Source of the DNA: Nocardia yamanashiensis NBRC 100130
GTDB lineage: Bacteria; Actinomycetota; Actinomycetes; Mycobacteriales; Mycobacteriaceae
NCBI RefSeq assembly: GCF_001613325.1
Contig: NZ_BDCD01000039.1
Span: forward strand, 28,019-92,018
Length of the DNA: 64,000 nt
Direction of reading: 5' to 3'
Under the pieces are notes generated by a model. That model had not been told where the DNA came from, searched no databases, and worked only from the letters and a program-made list of their open reading frames with translations. The translations under genes and the position numbers were made by a program. This document shows, one piece after another, positions 33,740 to 42,030 of the stretch (the first letter of the stretch is position 1; each line of letters starts with the position of its first letter).

Positions 33740-34116
33740 AGCGCCCCCGGTTCGATATCGAGCACGGTCACCGACACCTCGCCGACGGTGACCCCGGTCT
33801 GTTCCAGCACGGCGTCCAGCACGGCCCGCTGGACGGCGGCCCCCACCACGGCGGCCCGGCAGTCGCCGCCCAGGGACACGTCCACCTGCACGGCGATCCG
33901 GCCCGCGCCCGTGCGGCCCACCCGGACACCTTGGCTCCCGGCCGATTCCGCCGCGCCCAGCAGCTGTTTCCCGGCCCGCGACCAGCCGCTCAGCAGCCCG
34001 CGCAGGCCGGGTTCGAGCCGGGTGACGCCCGGTACGGCCGCGGCGGCGTGCGCGGCCACCCCGGCGATCACCGCGTCCGAGACGACGATCTCGCTGCCGG
34101 AATTCACCGCCGTCAC
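33736..34116 (-). CDS. Asp23/Gls24-family protein
   Basis: A 126-residue Asp23-type domain (EIVVSDAVIAGVAAHAAAAV, PGVTRLEPGLRGLLSG, IAVQVDVSLGGDCRAAVVGA, VTVGEVSVTVLDIE). It overlaps the preceding and following genes by 4 nt each. It probably assembles with the other Asp23 members of the operon. Confidence 0.85.
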   Translation of the reverse strand: MTAVNSGSEIVVSDAVIAGVAAHAAAAVPGVTRLEPGLRGLLSGWSRAGKQLLGAAESAGSQGVRVGRTGAGRIAVQVDVSLGGDCRAAVVGAAVQRAVLDAVLEQTGVTVGEVSVTVLDIEPGAL

Positions 34117-34700
34117 CGCTCCCGCTCCTCGTAGACGTCGGCGATGGTGACATCGAGGCGGCCGAGCAGCAGTCCGGTGCGCGCCGCCAGCGCGGTCGCC
34201 ACCCGCTGCCGCACCAGCGGCACAATGCCCTCCAGGCTGCCGCCGCGCATCCGCACCGCGAGGGCCATGCTCACCTGCACGATGTTCTCGCCGTCGGGTC
34301 CGGTGCCGACGCTGCGCACCTTGCAGTCGCGGGCGCGCACGCCGGGCACGGTGTCGGCCGCGAAGCGCAGCACCACCGCGACCGCCTGCTCGCTCATCGC
34401 CACGGTGCCGGGATGCTCGGTGGGCAGGATCAGGGTCTGCCCGCGCCGCAGTTCGGCGCGCACGGCGGACATGATGCGGCCGAACAGGTCCGGGGGCGCG
34501 GGATCGGGTTCGGCGATGAGTTCCTCGGTGGCGGTGCGCAGGGCGAGCAGGCTCTCGCGCGCCGCGCCGCAGTGCACGCAGCGGGCCTCGTGCGCGTCGG
34601 AGTGCCCAGCCTGCACGGCGTCCAGCCGCCGCCAGACCTGTTCCATACCGCGCCCGCAGGGCAGCCGGTAGTCCTCGTCCACGTCGTTCGCATCGATCAT
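34113..34700 (-). CDS. Asp23-like protein with N-terminal HxxxCxxC anti-sigma zinc motif
   Basis: A 195-residue protein with two parts. Residues 1-60 contain HEARCVHC (His37, Cys41, Cys44), the HxxxCxxC signature of zinc-binding anti-sigma domains. Residues about 85-195 are an Asp23-type domain (AVAVVLRFAADTVPGVRARD, NIVQVSMALAVRMRGGSLEG, TGLLLGRLDVTIADVYEE). It lies directly behind the ECF sigma gene with a 4-nt overlap (ATGA), the normal place for an anti-sigma factor. I infer that it restrains the sigma factor and links its release to the state of the Asp23 assembly at the membrane. Confidence 0.8.
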   Translation of the reverse strand: MIDANDVDEDYRLPCGRGMEQVWRRLDAVQAGHSDAHEARCVHCGAARESLLALRTATEELIAEPDPAPPDLFGRIMSAVRAELRRGQTLILPTEHPGTVAMSEQAVAVVLRFAADTVPGVRARDCKVRSVGTGPDGENIVQVSMALAVRMRGGSLEGIVPLVRQRVATALAARTGLLLGRLDVTIADVYEERER

Positions 34701-35263
34701 CGCCACGGCTTCATCTCCTCCGCCAGCTGGAGGCGAGCCCGTGCGATCCGCCCGCGTACCGCGGTGACGTTCGCGCCGACGATCTCGCCGATCTCTTCGT
34801 AGGAGCGGCCGTGCACCTCGCGCAGCAGCCAGCACGCCCGCTGTTCCGGGGTGAGCCGCTGCAGTGCCGCCGTCAGGGCCTCCAGCTGGCCGTGCACCTG
34901 GGTCGCGTGCTCGGGATGCAGGTCCCGGCGCGGCGATGCCGTGGTGTCGGGATCGACCTCCGCCGCCGGTTGCCGCTTGCGCAGCACGTTCAGGCAGCGA
35001 TTGGTGGTGGTCCGGTACAGCCAGGCGGCGAACGCGGACTCGTCCTGCAGCTGCCCCAGCCGCCGCCACGCGGTCAGGAACACGTCCTGCACCACGTCCT
35101 CGGCCTCGGCCCGGTCGGCCAGCATCTTCGCCGACAACCGGAACATGGCGCCCTGATAGCGCAGAACTAGCTGTTCATAGCTCCGAATATCGCCATCGCG
35201 GGCCCGGCTGACCAGGGTGGCGTCGTCGAGTTCCACCTCGACTCCGGCATCGGTACCAGTCAC
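34697..35263 (-). CDS. ECF RNA polymerase sigma factor
   Basis: A 188-residue sigma factor of SigE/RpoE type. Region 2 is YEQLVLRYQGAMFRLSAKML with DRAEAEDVVQDVFLTAWRRL and AAWLYRTTTNRCLNVLRKR. Region 4 is LTPEQRACWLLREVHGRSYE with EIGEIVGANVTAVRGRIARA. GTG at 35263 is chosen because AGGAGG lies 5 nt before it. It is the first gene of the envelope-stress operon. A candidate promoter with GTGAGGATT and GTCTAA lies just upstream and is repeated before the Asp23 gene at 33328, which suggests autoregulation. Confidence 0.93.
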   Translation of the reverse strand: MTGTDAGVEVELDDATLVSRARDGDIRSYEQLVLRYQGAMFRLSAKMLADRAEAEDVVQDVFLTAWRRLGQLQDESAFAAWLYRTTTNRCLNVLRKRQPAAEVDPDTTASPRRDLHPEHATQVHGQLEALTAALQRLTPEQRACWLLREVHGRSYEEIGEIVGANVTAVRGRIARARLQLAEEMKPWR

Positions 35264-35286
35264 CCCGCCTCCTATCCGTTCGTGGG

Positions 35287-35314
35287 TTAGACCCGAGCGG
35301 ACGCGAATCCTCAC
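35287..35314 (-). promoter_or_regulatory. candidate autoregulated ECF promoter of the sigma gene
   Basis: On the minus strand GTGAGGATT (35306-35314) is followed at the same spacing as in the 33378-33405 copy by GTCTAA (35287-35292). The -10 ends 23 nt before the sigma start codon. Confidence 0.6.
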
Positions 35315-35431
35315 GCTGCATTATCTGTGATCGTTGTCTCAGAAGTAGCTGAGTGACATTCCTTGGTTCTGGGTGTCCAACTGAACGTGCTCGAAACCAA
35401 CGGGCACGCATCCGACGACACGGAGGTTCCG

Positions 35432-35638
35432 ATGTCTCTGCGTGACAAGATCAGCAACCGGGCCGAGGAGCTGGGCGGCAAGGCCAAGGAGGCCGCCGGC
35501 GATTTCACCGGCGACGACGAGCTGCGGGCCGAGGGGAAGGCCGATCAGCTGGCCGCCGGCCTGAAGGACGCCGCCGCCGATGTGAAGGACGCGGTCGGCG
35601 ACGCCGTCGACAAGGTGAAGAAGAAGTTCGGCAACTAG
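35432..35638 (+). CDS. CsbD-family stress protein
   Basis: A 68-residue, highly charged CsbD-type protein (RDKISNRAEELGGKAKEAAG, DELRAEGKADQLAAGLKDAA, DAVDKVKKKFG). CsbD proteins are abundant general-stress proteins of unknown biochemical role. The ATG at 35432 follows CGGAGG. It is transcribed away from the ECF sigma gene, and the shared upstream region suggests it may also belong to the stress response. Confidence 0.93.
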   Translation: MSLRDKISNRAEELGGKAKEAAGDFTGDDELRAEGKADQLAAGLKDAAADVKDAVGDAVDKVKKKFGN

Positions 35639-35710
35639 CCGGGATCGGGGCCGGGGCGCTACGGCGTCCCGGCCCGTTGCCGTGTGAAGGCCGCCACCCC
35701 GCAGAACCCG

Positions 35711-36643
35711 TCAGGCCACCGCCGCACGGAAAGCGGTGGGGCTCATGCCCTTGTGCCGTTTGAAAGCGGCGCTGAAGCCGAAAGCGTCGGCATAGCCCAG
35801 TGATCTGGCGATCTGGGCGACGGTCAGCCCGGCGTCGATGAGCAGATCCTCGGCCTCGTCCATGCGGCAGGCCGTCAGGTACGCCAGCGGCGGTTCGCCC
35901 ATGACGGCGGTGAAGCGTTTGGCGAAAAGCGCTCGGGAGACTCCGGATTGGGCGGCCAGCGCGGCCACCGTCCAGGCGACGCCCGGGCGGCCGTGGATGG
36001 CTTCCAGCGCGGGCGCGACCACCGGATCGGAGAGTCCGCGATACCAGGTCGGGGCGGCGGCTTCGGCCTGGGCGAACCAGGTGCGCAGGGTGCAGACCAG
36101 GCCCCAATCCAGCAGGCGGTCCATCATGGCCTGTGAACCGGCGCTGTGGGCGACGGCGTCCACCACCGCGGCTTCCATCCAGGCGCAGGATTCCAGGTCC
36201 TCGGAGATGACGAGAACCGCTGGGAGAGCGCGCAACAGGCGTTCGTGACGGCGGGTGCAGGTCTGATACGCGCCGACGATCAGCGCGGTGGTGCCGTCGG
36301 AGTCGGCGCCCCAGCTGATGCCGCTCAGTTCCGCGCCGCAGCTCGCGATCACTTCCGGTGTGAAGCAGGCGATCTCGTACTCGGTGTGCGGTCCGCCGAT
36401 CGACTCGGGCCGATCGGCGAGATGGAACAGCTCCGGTCCGCGCACGATGGCGGTATCGCCTGTCCGCAAAGGGGTTTCGCTGCCGTCGGCCAGCAGCAGG
36501 GTCCCGCCGCCGCGCAACACGGTGATCATGGTCAATGGTGCGCGGTCGCCGAAGCGGATGGTCCACGGCGCGGCCAGTTCGGCGTGCGCGACCACCGAGC
36601 CCTCGGCCCGGATACCGCTCAACAGATTGCTCAGGGGGTCCAC
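35711..36643 (-). CDS. AraC-family regulator with cupin sensor domain
   Basis: A 310-residue regulator. Residues 1-190 form a cupin-type sensing domain (LTMITVLRGGGTLLLADGS, RTGDTAIVRGPELFHLADRP). The C-terminal 100 residues are the double helix-turn-helix of the AraC family (WTVAALAAQSGVSRALFAKR and LTVAQIARSLGYADAFGFSA, ending FKRHKGMSPTAFR). It diverges from the quinone reductase gene at 36764, separated by 120 bp, so it is probably its regulator. This arrangement is common for redox-responsive AraC proteins. Confidence 0.93.
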   Translation of the reverse strand: MDPLSNLLSGIRAEGSVVAHAELAAPWTIRFGDRAPLTMITVLRGGGTLLLADGSETPLRTGDTAIVRGPELFHLADRPESIGGPHTEYEIACFTPEVIASCGAELSGISWGADSDGTTALIVGAYQTCTRRHERLLRALPAVLVISEDLESCAWMEAAVVDAVAHSAGSQAMMDRLLDWGLVCTLRTWFAQAEAAAPTWYRGLSDPVVAPALEAIHGRPGVAWTVAALAAQSGVSRALFAKRFTAVMGEPPLAYLTACRMDEAEDLLIDAGLTVAQIARSLGYADAFGFSAAFKRHKGMSPTAFRAAVA

Positions 36644-36763
36644 CCCATCGAGGGTAGACGAATTCCTATCGATCGGAGAGTTTCATCCATGGATCGTCCA
36701 CGTCGCGATGGCTTGAATGGGAGGCGCAGGTAAGCAGCACATTCCCGATCAGGAGGAAATACC

Positions 36764-37453
36764 TTGTCGTACAACGGCATCGACAGCGAACCCGCCCGTA
36801 CCGCGCTGGTCGTCGTCGCACACCACCGCGCCGATTCCCTGACCGCCCACCTCGCCCGCCGCACCGTCGCCCAGCTCGAGCGCGAGGGCTACACCGTCGA
36901 CCTGCTGGACCTGCGCGCCGAAGGCTTCGACGCGCGAATGAACACCGAGGACCAGCCGGACTGGGGCAATCGCGAGAAGCGCTACTCCGAGGAAACCGAA
37001 GCGCACATGCGCCGAATCCTGGCCGCCGACATCGTGATCGCCGTCTTCCCCGTCTACTGGCTGCACCTGCCCGCCCTGCTCAAGGGCTGGATCGACCGCG
37101 TCTGGAACTACGGCTTCGCCTACGGTCGCAGCAAACCCCGCCTGGCCGGCAAACGCATGCTCTGGCTCGGCCTCGCCGGCGCGGCCGCCGACGACGTCAT
37201 AGTCGAAGTAATGCAGCAAACCCTCGAAGGTTCCCTCAACCTCGGCATCGCCTACTACTGCGGCTTCACCCACTCCGCCGTCGGCCTCCTCCCCGACGCC
37301 GAGGAACGCCGCCAGCGCCTCGACGCCAACGGCCAACTCCTCTTCGACCCCGTAACCGCCGGCGCCGAACGCGAAGCCCAATACACGGCGCTGGAAGCCA
37401 AGGCCGAAGCCTTCGTCACCGAATTCCTAGCCGCAGACCAAGTTCCCGCCTAG
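36764..37453 (+). CDS. flavodoxin-fold NAD(P)H:quinone oxidoreductase (MdaB/KefF type)
   Basis: A 229-residue flavoprotein: ALVVVAHHRADSLTAHLARR at the FMN phosphate site, DIVIAVFPVYWLHLPALLKG and WIDRVWNYGFAYG at the isoalloxazine site. These enzymes reduce quinones or similar electrophiles with two electrons. TTG at 36764 is chosen because AGGAGGAAATACC stands directly before it. The divergent AraC regulator probably controls it. Confidence 0.9.
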   Translation: MSYNGIDSEPARTALVVVAHHRADSLTAHLARRTVAQLEREGYTVDLLDLRAEGFDARMNTEDQPDWGNREKRYSEETEAHMRRILAADIVIAVFPVYWLHLPALLKGWIDRVWNYGFAYGRSKPRLAGKRMLWLGLAGAAADDVIVEVMQQTLEGSLNLGIAYYCGFTHSAVGLLPDAEERRQRLDANGQLLFDPVTAGAEREAQYTALEAKAEAFVTEFLAADQVPA

Positions 37454-37665
37454 CCCGCCGACCGCTGAGACCTAGAGCCCCGGGGTCTCCCCGCCGAGAG
37501 GTTCGCGCCTGTCCCCCCAAGGAGTCTCAGACATCTCCCACACGGGAGTCTCTCGCACAGGGAGTTTCGGCCCCTAGGGCTCGAACCGGGGGCTCGAACC
37601 GGGGGCTCGGCCCAGGGACTCAGCCCAGTGGCTCAGCGTCAGGGGCCTATAGGCTCCCCTCCCAA
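37454..37665. repeat. repeat-rich intergenic region with 13-bp degenerate tandem array
   Basis: No gene is visible here. From 37580 to 37644 lie five 13-bp units in tandem: CTCGAACCGGGGG twice, then CTCGGCCCAGGGA, CTCAGCCCAGTGG and CTCAGCGTCAGGG. Before them GGAGT(C/T)TC words recur (near 37520, 37546 and 37561). The palindromic repeat copy 4 follows directly. Confidence 0.7.
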
Positions 37666-37704
37666 GGGGTTTCAGGGGTGAAACCCCTGAGAGTCCCGAG
37701 AGTT
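37666..37704. repeat. dispersed palindromic repeat, copy 4
   Basis: Identical over 39 bp to 5795-5833. It lies 4 nt beyond the purC stop and would form a hairpin at the 3' end of the purC transcript. Confidence 0.75.
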
Positions 37705-37708
37705 GGCT

Positions 37709-38530
37709 CTACCAGGCCTTTCCGGTGATGAGCTCGTAGGCCTGGGCGTACTTGGCGCGGGTCGCGGCGACCACGTCGGCGGGGATCTCGGGGCCCGGGT
37801 ATTCCTTGTTCCAGCCGGTCGAGGTCGACCAGTCGCGGACGAACTGCTTGTCGAAGGAGGGCTGGACGCGGCCCGGCTCGTACTGGTCGGCGGGCCAGAA
37901 GCGGGAGGAGTCGGAGGTCAGGACTTCGTCGCCGAGGGTGAGATTGTCACCGTCCCAACCGAATTCGACCTTGGTGTCGGCGATGATCACCCCGCGCGCG
38001 GCGGCGTGCTCCGCACCCCGGGTGTACACCTGGAGGGTCAGATCGCGCAGCTGCTCGGCGATCTCCTTCCCCTCCTGATTCACCACATCCTCGAAGGTGA
38101 TGGGCTCGTCGTGCCCCGCATCGGCCTTGGTGGTGGGCGTGAAGATGGGCTCGGGCAGCTTGGACCCTTCGACCAGTCCGGGCGGCAAGGCGACCCCGGA
38201 CACCGATCCGGTCCGCTCGTACTCCTTCAGCCCGCCACCGGTCAGGTACCCGCGCGCGATGCACTCGACCTTCACCATCTTCAGCGGCTTCACCCGCACC
38301 CCGCGCCCCGCGAACTCGGCGGGCACATCGGTGGTGGACAGGATGTGGTTGGGCACATCGGAGAAGTACTCGAACCACCAGTTCGAGAGCTGGGTGAGCA
38401 TCGCCCCCTTGTCCGGGATGGGCGTCGGCAGCACCACGTCGTACACCGACACCCGATCGGACGCGACCAGGATCAGCGAATCGCCGTCCTCGTAGAGATC
38501 GCGCACCTTACCGGCGTGGATGTGCTTCAA
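37709..38530 (-). CDS. purC: phosphoribosylaminoimidazole-succinocarboxamide synthase
   Basis: A 273-residue SAICAR synthetase: HIHAGKVRDLYEDGDSLILV at the ATP site, PDKGAMLTQLSNWWFEYF, the signature VKVECIARGYLTGGGLKEY, and IIADTKVEFGWDGDNLTLGD with DSSRFWPADQYEPG. It joins aspartate to CAIR in purine biosynthesis. TTG at 38530 is chosen because GAGGAGG lies 4-5 nt before it and the protein then begins LKHIHAGKVRDLY, as in relatives. No other purine genes are adjacent. Confidence 0.97.
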   Translation of the reverse strand: MKHIHAGKVRDLYEDGDSLILVASDRVSVYDVVLPTPIPDKGAMLTQLSNWWFEYFSDVPNHILSTTDVPAEFAGRGVRVKPLKMVKVECIARGYLTGGGLKEYERTGSVSGVALPPGLVEGSKLPEPIFTPTTKADAGHDEPITFEDVVNQEGKEIAEQLRDLTLQVYTRGAEHAAARGVIIADTKVEFGWDGDNLTLGDEVLTSDSSRFWPADQYEPGRVQPSFDKQFVRDWSTSTGWNKEYPGPEIPADVVAATRAKYAQAYELITGKAW

Positions 38531-38680
38531 CGGTCCTCCTCGAACTGGGCGCGATCGCGCGACTGGCTGCCACGCACACCCTACCGACCTGCTCGAACCG
38601 GCCCGCACCCGCCAACCCGGCCGACGTGGCAAGCTGGGCAAGTCGCACGGCAGCAGTTCTCCGAGAGTTAAGGAGCCCCC

Positions 38681-41272
38681 TTGTCAGCACCGAATCTCAC
38701 CCGCGAGCAGGCGATCCAACGCGCCGCGACGGTCCAGGTGGAGAACTACCGGGTCGAATTGGATCTGACCGGGCAGCCCACCGGCCCCGACGCGGTGACG
38801 ACCGGTACCTTCCACTCGCGCTCGACGGTCACCTTCACCGCCACCCCGGGTGCGCAGACCTTCATCGATCTGGTGGGTGCGGGCGTGCGGTCCGCGGTGC
38901 TCAACGGCGTGGCGCTGGACGTCAGTGAGTACGACGAGTCGCAGGGCATCACGCTGCCGAACCTGGCCGCCAGCAACGAACTGGTCGTCGACGCCGACTG
39001 CGAGTACTCCAACACCGGTGAGGGCCTGCACCGCTTCATCGACCCGACCGACAACAAGGTCTACCTGTACTCGCAGTTCGAGACGGCCGACTGCAAGCGC
39101 ATGTTCGCCTGCTTCGATCAGCCGGATCTGAAGGCCACCTACGACATCATCGCCACCGCGCCGGAGGACTGGGAGGTCATCTCCAACGGTGCGGTCATCG
39201 ACACCCACCGGGTCGGCGCGACCATCCGCCACACCTTCGCCACCACCCCGCGCATGAGCACCTATCTGGTCGCCATGATCGCCGGGCCGTACGCGAAATG
39301 GACCGACACCTACACCGATTCGCACGGCGAGATCCCGCTCGGCATCTACTGCCGTGCCTCGCTGGCCGAATTCATGGACGCCGAACGGCTTTTCACCGAA
39401 ACCAAGCAGGGCTTCGGCTTCTATCACACCAATTTCGGTGTGCCGTATGCCTTCGGCAAGTACGACCAGTTGTTCGTGCCCGAATTCAACGCGGGCGCAA
39501 TGGAGAACGCGGGCGCGGTCACCTTCCTCGAAGATTATGTGTTCCGCTCCAAGGTGACTCGAGCGTCCTATGAGCGCCGCTGCGAGACCGTGCTGCACGA
39601 GATGGCGCACATGTGGTTCGGCGACCTGGTCACCATGAAGTGGTGGGACGACCTGTGGCTGAACGAGTCCTTCGCCACCTTCGCCTCGGTGCTGTGCCAG
39701 GTCGGCGCCACCGAATACGAGAATGCCTGGACCACGTTCGCCAATGTCGAGAAGTCCTGGGCGTACCGGCAGGATCAGCTGCCCTCCACCCATCCGATCG
39801 CGGCGGACATCCCGGATCTGGCGGCGGTCGAGGTCAACTTCGACGGCATCACCTATGCCAAGGGCGCTTCGGTGCTGAAACAGCTGGTGGCGTACGTGGG
39901 GCTGGAGCCGTTCCTGGCCGGCCTGCGCGACTACTTCACCGAACACGCTTACGGCAACGCCACTTTCGACGATCTGGTGGGCGCACTGGAGAAGGCGTCC
40001 GGACGCGATCTGTCGGACTGGGGCGCGCAGTGGCTCAAGACCACCGGCCTGAACATTCTGCGGCCCGAGTTCACCGTGGACGCCGACGGCAAGTTCACCT
40101 CGTTCACCGTGGTGCAGGGCGGAGCGGAACCGGGCGCGGGTGAGCGGCGCGTGCATCGTATCGCCGTCGGCGTGTACGACGAGCAGGACGGCAAGCTGGT
40201 GCGCACCGAGCGCGTCGAGCTGGACGTCGAGGCCGCCGAGCGCACCGAAGTGCCCGCGCTGGTGGGTGTTTCGCGCGGCAAGCTGGTGCTGGTCAACGAC
40301 GACGACCTCACCTACTGCTCGCTGCGGCTGGACGCCGACTCGCTCGACACCGTGGTGGCGCGCATCGCCGATATCGCCGAACCGCTGCCGCGCACGCTGT
40401 GCTGGTCGGCGGCCTGGGAGATGACCCGGCAGGCCGAGATGAAGGCCCGTGACTTCGTGGCGCTGGTGCAGCGCGGGGTGGGCGCAGAAACCGAGATCGG
40501 TGTGGTGCAACGACTGCTGATGCAGGCGCACACCGCGCTGTCCTCGTACGCCGATCCGGCTTGGGCGGCGGCGACCGGCTGGCCGGAGTTCGCGGACCGG
40601 CTCCTGGAGCTGGCGCGCGCCGCCGGACCGGGTTCGGATCATCAGCTGGCGTTCGTCAACGCGCTCACCGGGGCGCTGCTCTCGGAACAGCACGTGCAGG
40701 TGCTGAAGCAGCTGCTGGCCGGCGATCCGCAGGGCGTGGGACTCGCGGGGCTGACCGTGGACACCGATCTGCGCTGGCGGGTCACGCAGGCTCTCGCCGC
40801 GGCGGGGTCCATCGACTCCGACGGTGTCGAATCGCCCTTGATCGACGCCGAATTGGAGCGGGACAACACCGCCGCCGGTCGCCGTCAGGCCGCCGCCGCG
40901 GCCACCGCCCGCCCGCAGGCCGAGGTCAAGGCGAGCGCCTGGGCCACCGTGATGGAGGACGATTCGGTCGCCAACATCACCACCCGCGCCATCGTCACCG
41001 GATTCGCGCCGGTCGGCCAGGCCGAACTGCTCACCCCCTACGTCGAACGCTACTTCGCCGAAGTGGCCGACGTCTGGGAGCGCCGCTCCAGCGAGGTCGC
41101 CCAGACCGTCGTGGTCGGCCTCTACCCGCACTGGGCCGTCACCGAGGAAGCCGTCGCCGTCGCCGACAAGTTCCTCGCCGGCGACCACCCGCCGGCCCTG
41201 CGCCGCCTCGTCGTCGAGGGCAAGGCGGGCATCGAGCGCTCCCTGCGCGCCCGCGCCTTCGACCAGGCGTAA
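38681..41272 (+). CDS. pepN: aminopeptidase N (M1 zinc metallopeptidase)
   Basis: An 863-residue cytosolic aminopeptidase. It has the substrate-binding motif GAMEN and the zinc site HEMAH-x18-E (His306, Glu307, His310, Glu329; WLNESFATF). The M1 N-terminal beta domain (FHSRSTVTFTATPG) and the C-terminal helical domain are complete. It removes N-terminal residues from peptides, including those released by Clp proteases, so the following clpP pair makes functional sense. TTG at 38681 follows AAGGAG. M. tuberculosis has pepN (Rv2467) in the same neighbourhood. Confidence 0.97.
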   Translation: MSAPNLTREQAIQRAATVQVENYRVELDLTGQPTGPDAVTTGTFHSRSTVTFTATPGAQTFIDLVGAGVRSAVLNGVALDVSEYDESQGITLPNLAASNELVVDADCEYSNTGEGLHRFIDPTDNKVYLYSQFETADCKRMFACFDQPDLKATYDIIATAPEDWEVISNGAVIDTHRVGATIRHTFATTPRMSTYLVAMIAGPYAKWTDTYTDSHGEIPLGIYCRASLAEFMDAERLFTETKQGFGFYHTNFGVPYAFGKYDQLFVPEFNAGAMENAGAVTFLEDYVFRSKVTRASYERRCETVLHEMAHMWFGDLVTMKWWDDLWLNESFATFASVLCQVGATEYENAWTTFANVEKSWAYRQDQLPSTHPIAADIPDLAAVEVNFDGITYAKGASVLKQLVAYVGLEPFLAGLRDYFTEHAYGNATFDDLVGALEKASGRDLSDWGAQWLKTTGLNILRPEFTVDADGKFTSFTVVQGGAEPGAGERRVHRIAVGVYDEQDGKLVRTERVELDVEAAERTEVPALVGVSRGKLVLVNDDDLTYCSLRLDADSLDTVVARIADIAEPLPRTLCWSAAWEMTRQAEMKARDFVALVQRGVGAETEIGVVQRLLMQAHTALSSYADPAWAAATGWPEFADRLLELARAAGPGSDHQLAFVNALTGALLSEQHVQVLKQLLAGDPQGVGLAGLTVDTDLRWRVTQALAAAGSIDSDGVESPLIDAELERDNTAAGRRQAAAAATARPQAEVKASAWATVMEDDSVANITTRAIVTGFAPVGQAELLTPYVERYFAEVADVWERRSSEVAQTVVVGLYPHWAVTEEAVAVADKFLAGDHPPALRRLVVEGKAGIERSLRARAFDQA

Positions 41273-41280
41273 CAGCAAGT

Positions 41281-41320
41281 CCCGCAGGCCCCTTCCGGAT
41301 CCCCGGAAGGGGCCTGCGGG
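41281..41320 (+). terminator. strong terminator hairpin after pepN
   Basis: The arms CCCGCAGGCCCCTTCCGG (41281-41298) and their exact complement (41303-41320) give an 18-bp perfect stem with a 4-nt loop, followed by CTTTCTC. It separates pepN from the clpP3 promoter region. Confidence 0.85.
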
Positions 41321-41360
41321 CTTTCTCGAATACGCCCTTGTACCAGCGGTTTTCCTCACG

Positions 41361-41387
41361 CTGCTGTGAGCGGATCTGCTGTGAGCA
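41361..41387. promoter_or_regulatory. tandem ClgR/PopR-like boxes upstream of clpP3
   Basis: CTGCTGTGAGC occurs twice, at 41361-41371 and 41376-41386, spaced by 15 bp. The 9-mer GCTGTGAGC is also found in the clpP1 box (reverse complement, 8842-8852). TGCTGTGAGCG differs at one position from the ClgR core. CTCAC and GTGAG (41355-41370) also form an inverted repeat. The site lies 44-70 nt before the clpP3 start, where an activator would bind. Confidence 0.55.
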
Positions 41388-41430
41388 GCGTGGCGCGAGA
41401 TTCGGGGCTCCGGTCATGCACGGTGAATGC

Positions 41431-42030
41431 ATGACAGAGAAGCAGACGCCGATGTTCAACTGGCGCACCAGAGAACAGCTCTTCGGTCGCCGCGTCCTGG
41501 TACTGGACGGCGGCCTGGACGACGACAACGGCACGCTGCTCATGACGCAGCTGCTCACCCTCGCCGCGGAGGATTCCGAAACCCCGATCTCGCTGTGGAT
41601 CCACTCCCCCGGCGGCTCGGTCCCCGCCATGCTCGCCATTCGCGACGTGATGCGGCTGATCCCCTGCGAGGTCTCCACCCTCGCCCTCGGATTGGCCTGC
41701 AGCGCCGGGCAATTCCTGCTCTCCTCCGGCACCCCCGGCCGCCGCTTCGCCCTCCCGCACGCCCGCATCCTCATGCATCAGGGTTCGGCGGGCATCGGCG
41801 GCAGCGCGGTCGAGGTCGAGGTGCAGGCCGACGATCTGCGCTACACCGTGCAGACCGTGCTGGGCCTCATCGCCGCCGACACCGGGCAGCCCTTCGACCA
41901 GATCTACGAGGATTCGCTGCACGATCGCTGGTTCACCGCCGAGCAGGCCCGCGAATACGGCTTCATCGACGGCATCGTCGACGACTTCCGCCAGGTCGTT
42001 CCCCAGCGTCACAAGGTAGGTATCTCATGA
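41431..42030 (+). CDS. clpP: ClpP-family protease subunit (second locus, catalytic triad present)
   Basis: A 199-residue ClpP homologue. Ser91 in LGLACSAGQFLLSSG, His116 in ARILMHQGS and Asp165 in HDRWFTAEQAREYGFID form the expected triad; HSPGGSVPAMLAIRDVM is intact. The N-terminal strand is unusual: RVLVLDGGLDDDNG replaces the common RIIFLG-x-VDD. It overlaps the next clpP gene by 4 nt (ATGA). The layout equals the clpP3-clpP4 operon of Streptomyces, which is activated by PopR when ClpP1P2 fails. ATG 41416 is an alternative start. Confidence 0.93.
   Translation: MTEKQTPMFNWRTREQLFGRRVLVLDGGLDDDNGTLLMTQLLTLAAEDSETPISLWIHSPGGSVPAMLAIRDVMRLIPCEVSTLALGLACSAGQFLLSSGTPGRRFALPHARILMHQGSAGIGGSAVEVEVQADDLRYTVQTVLGLIAADTGQPFDQIYEDSLHDRWFTAEQAREYGFIDGIVDDFRQVVPQRHKVGIS

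Noticed and set aside
37454..37704. Possible CRISPR-like array
   Set aside because: The 13-bp units are contiguous without spacers and decay quickly; no cas genes are present.
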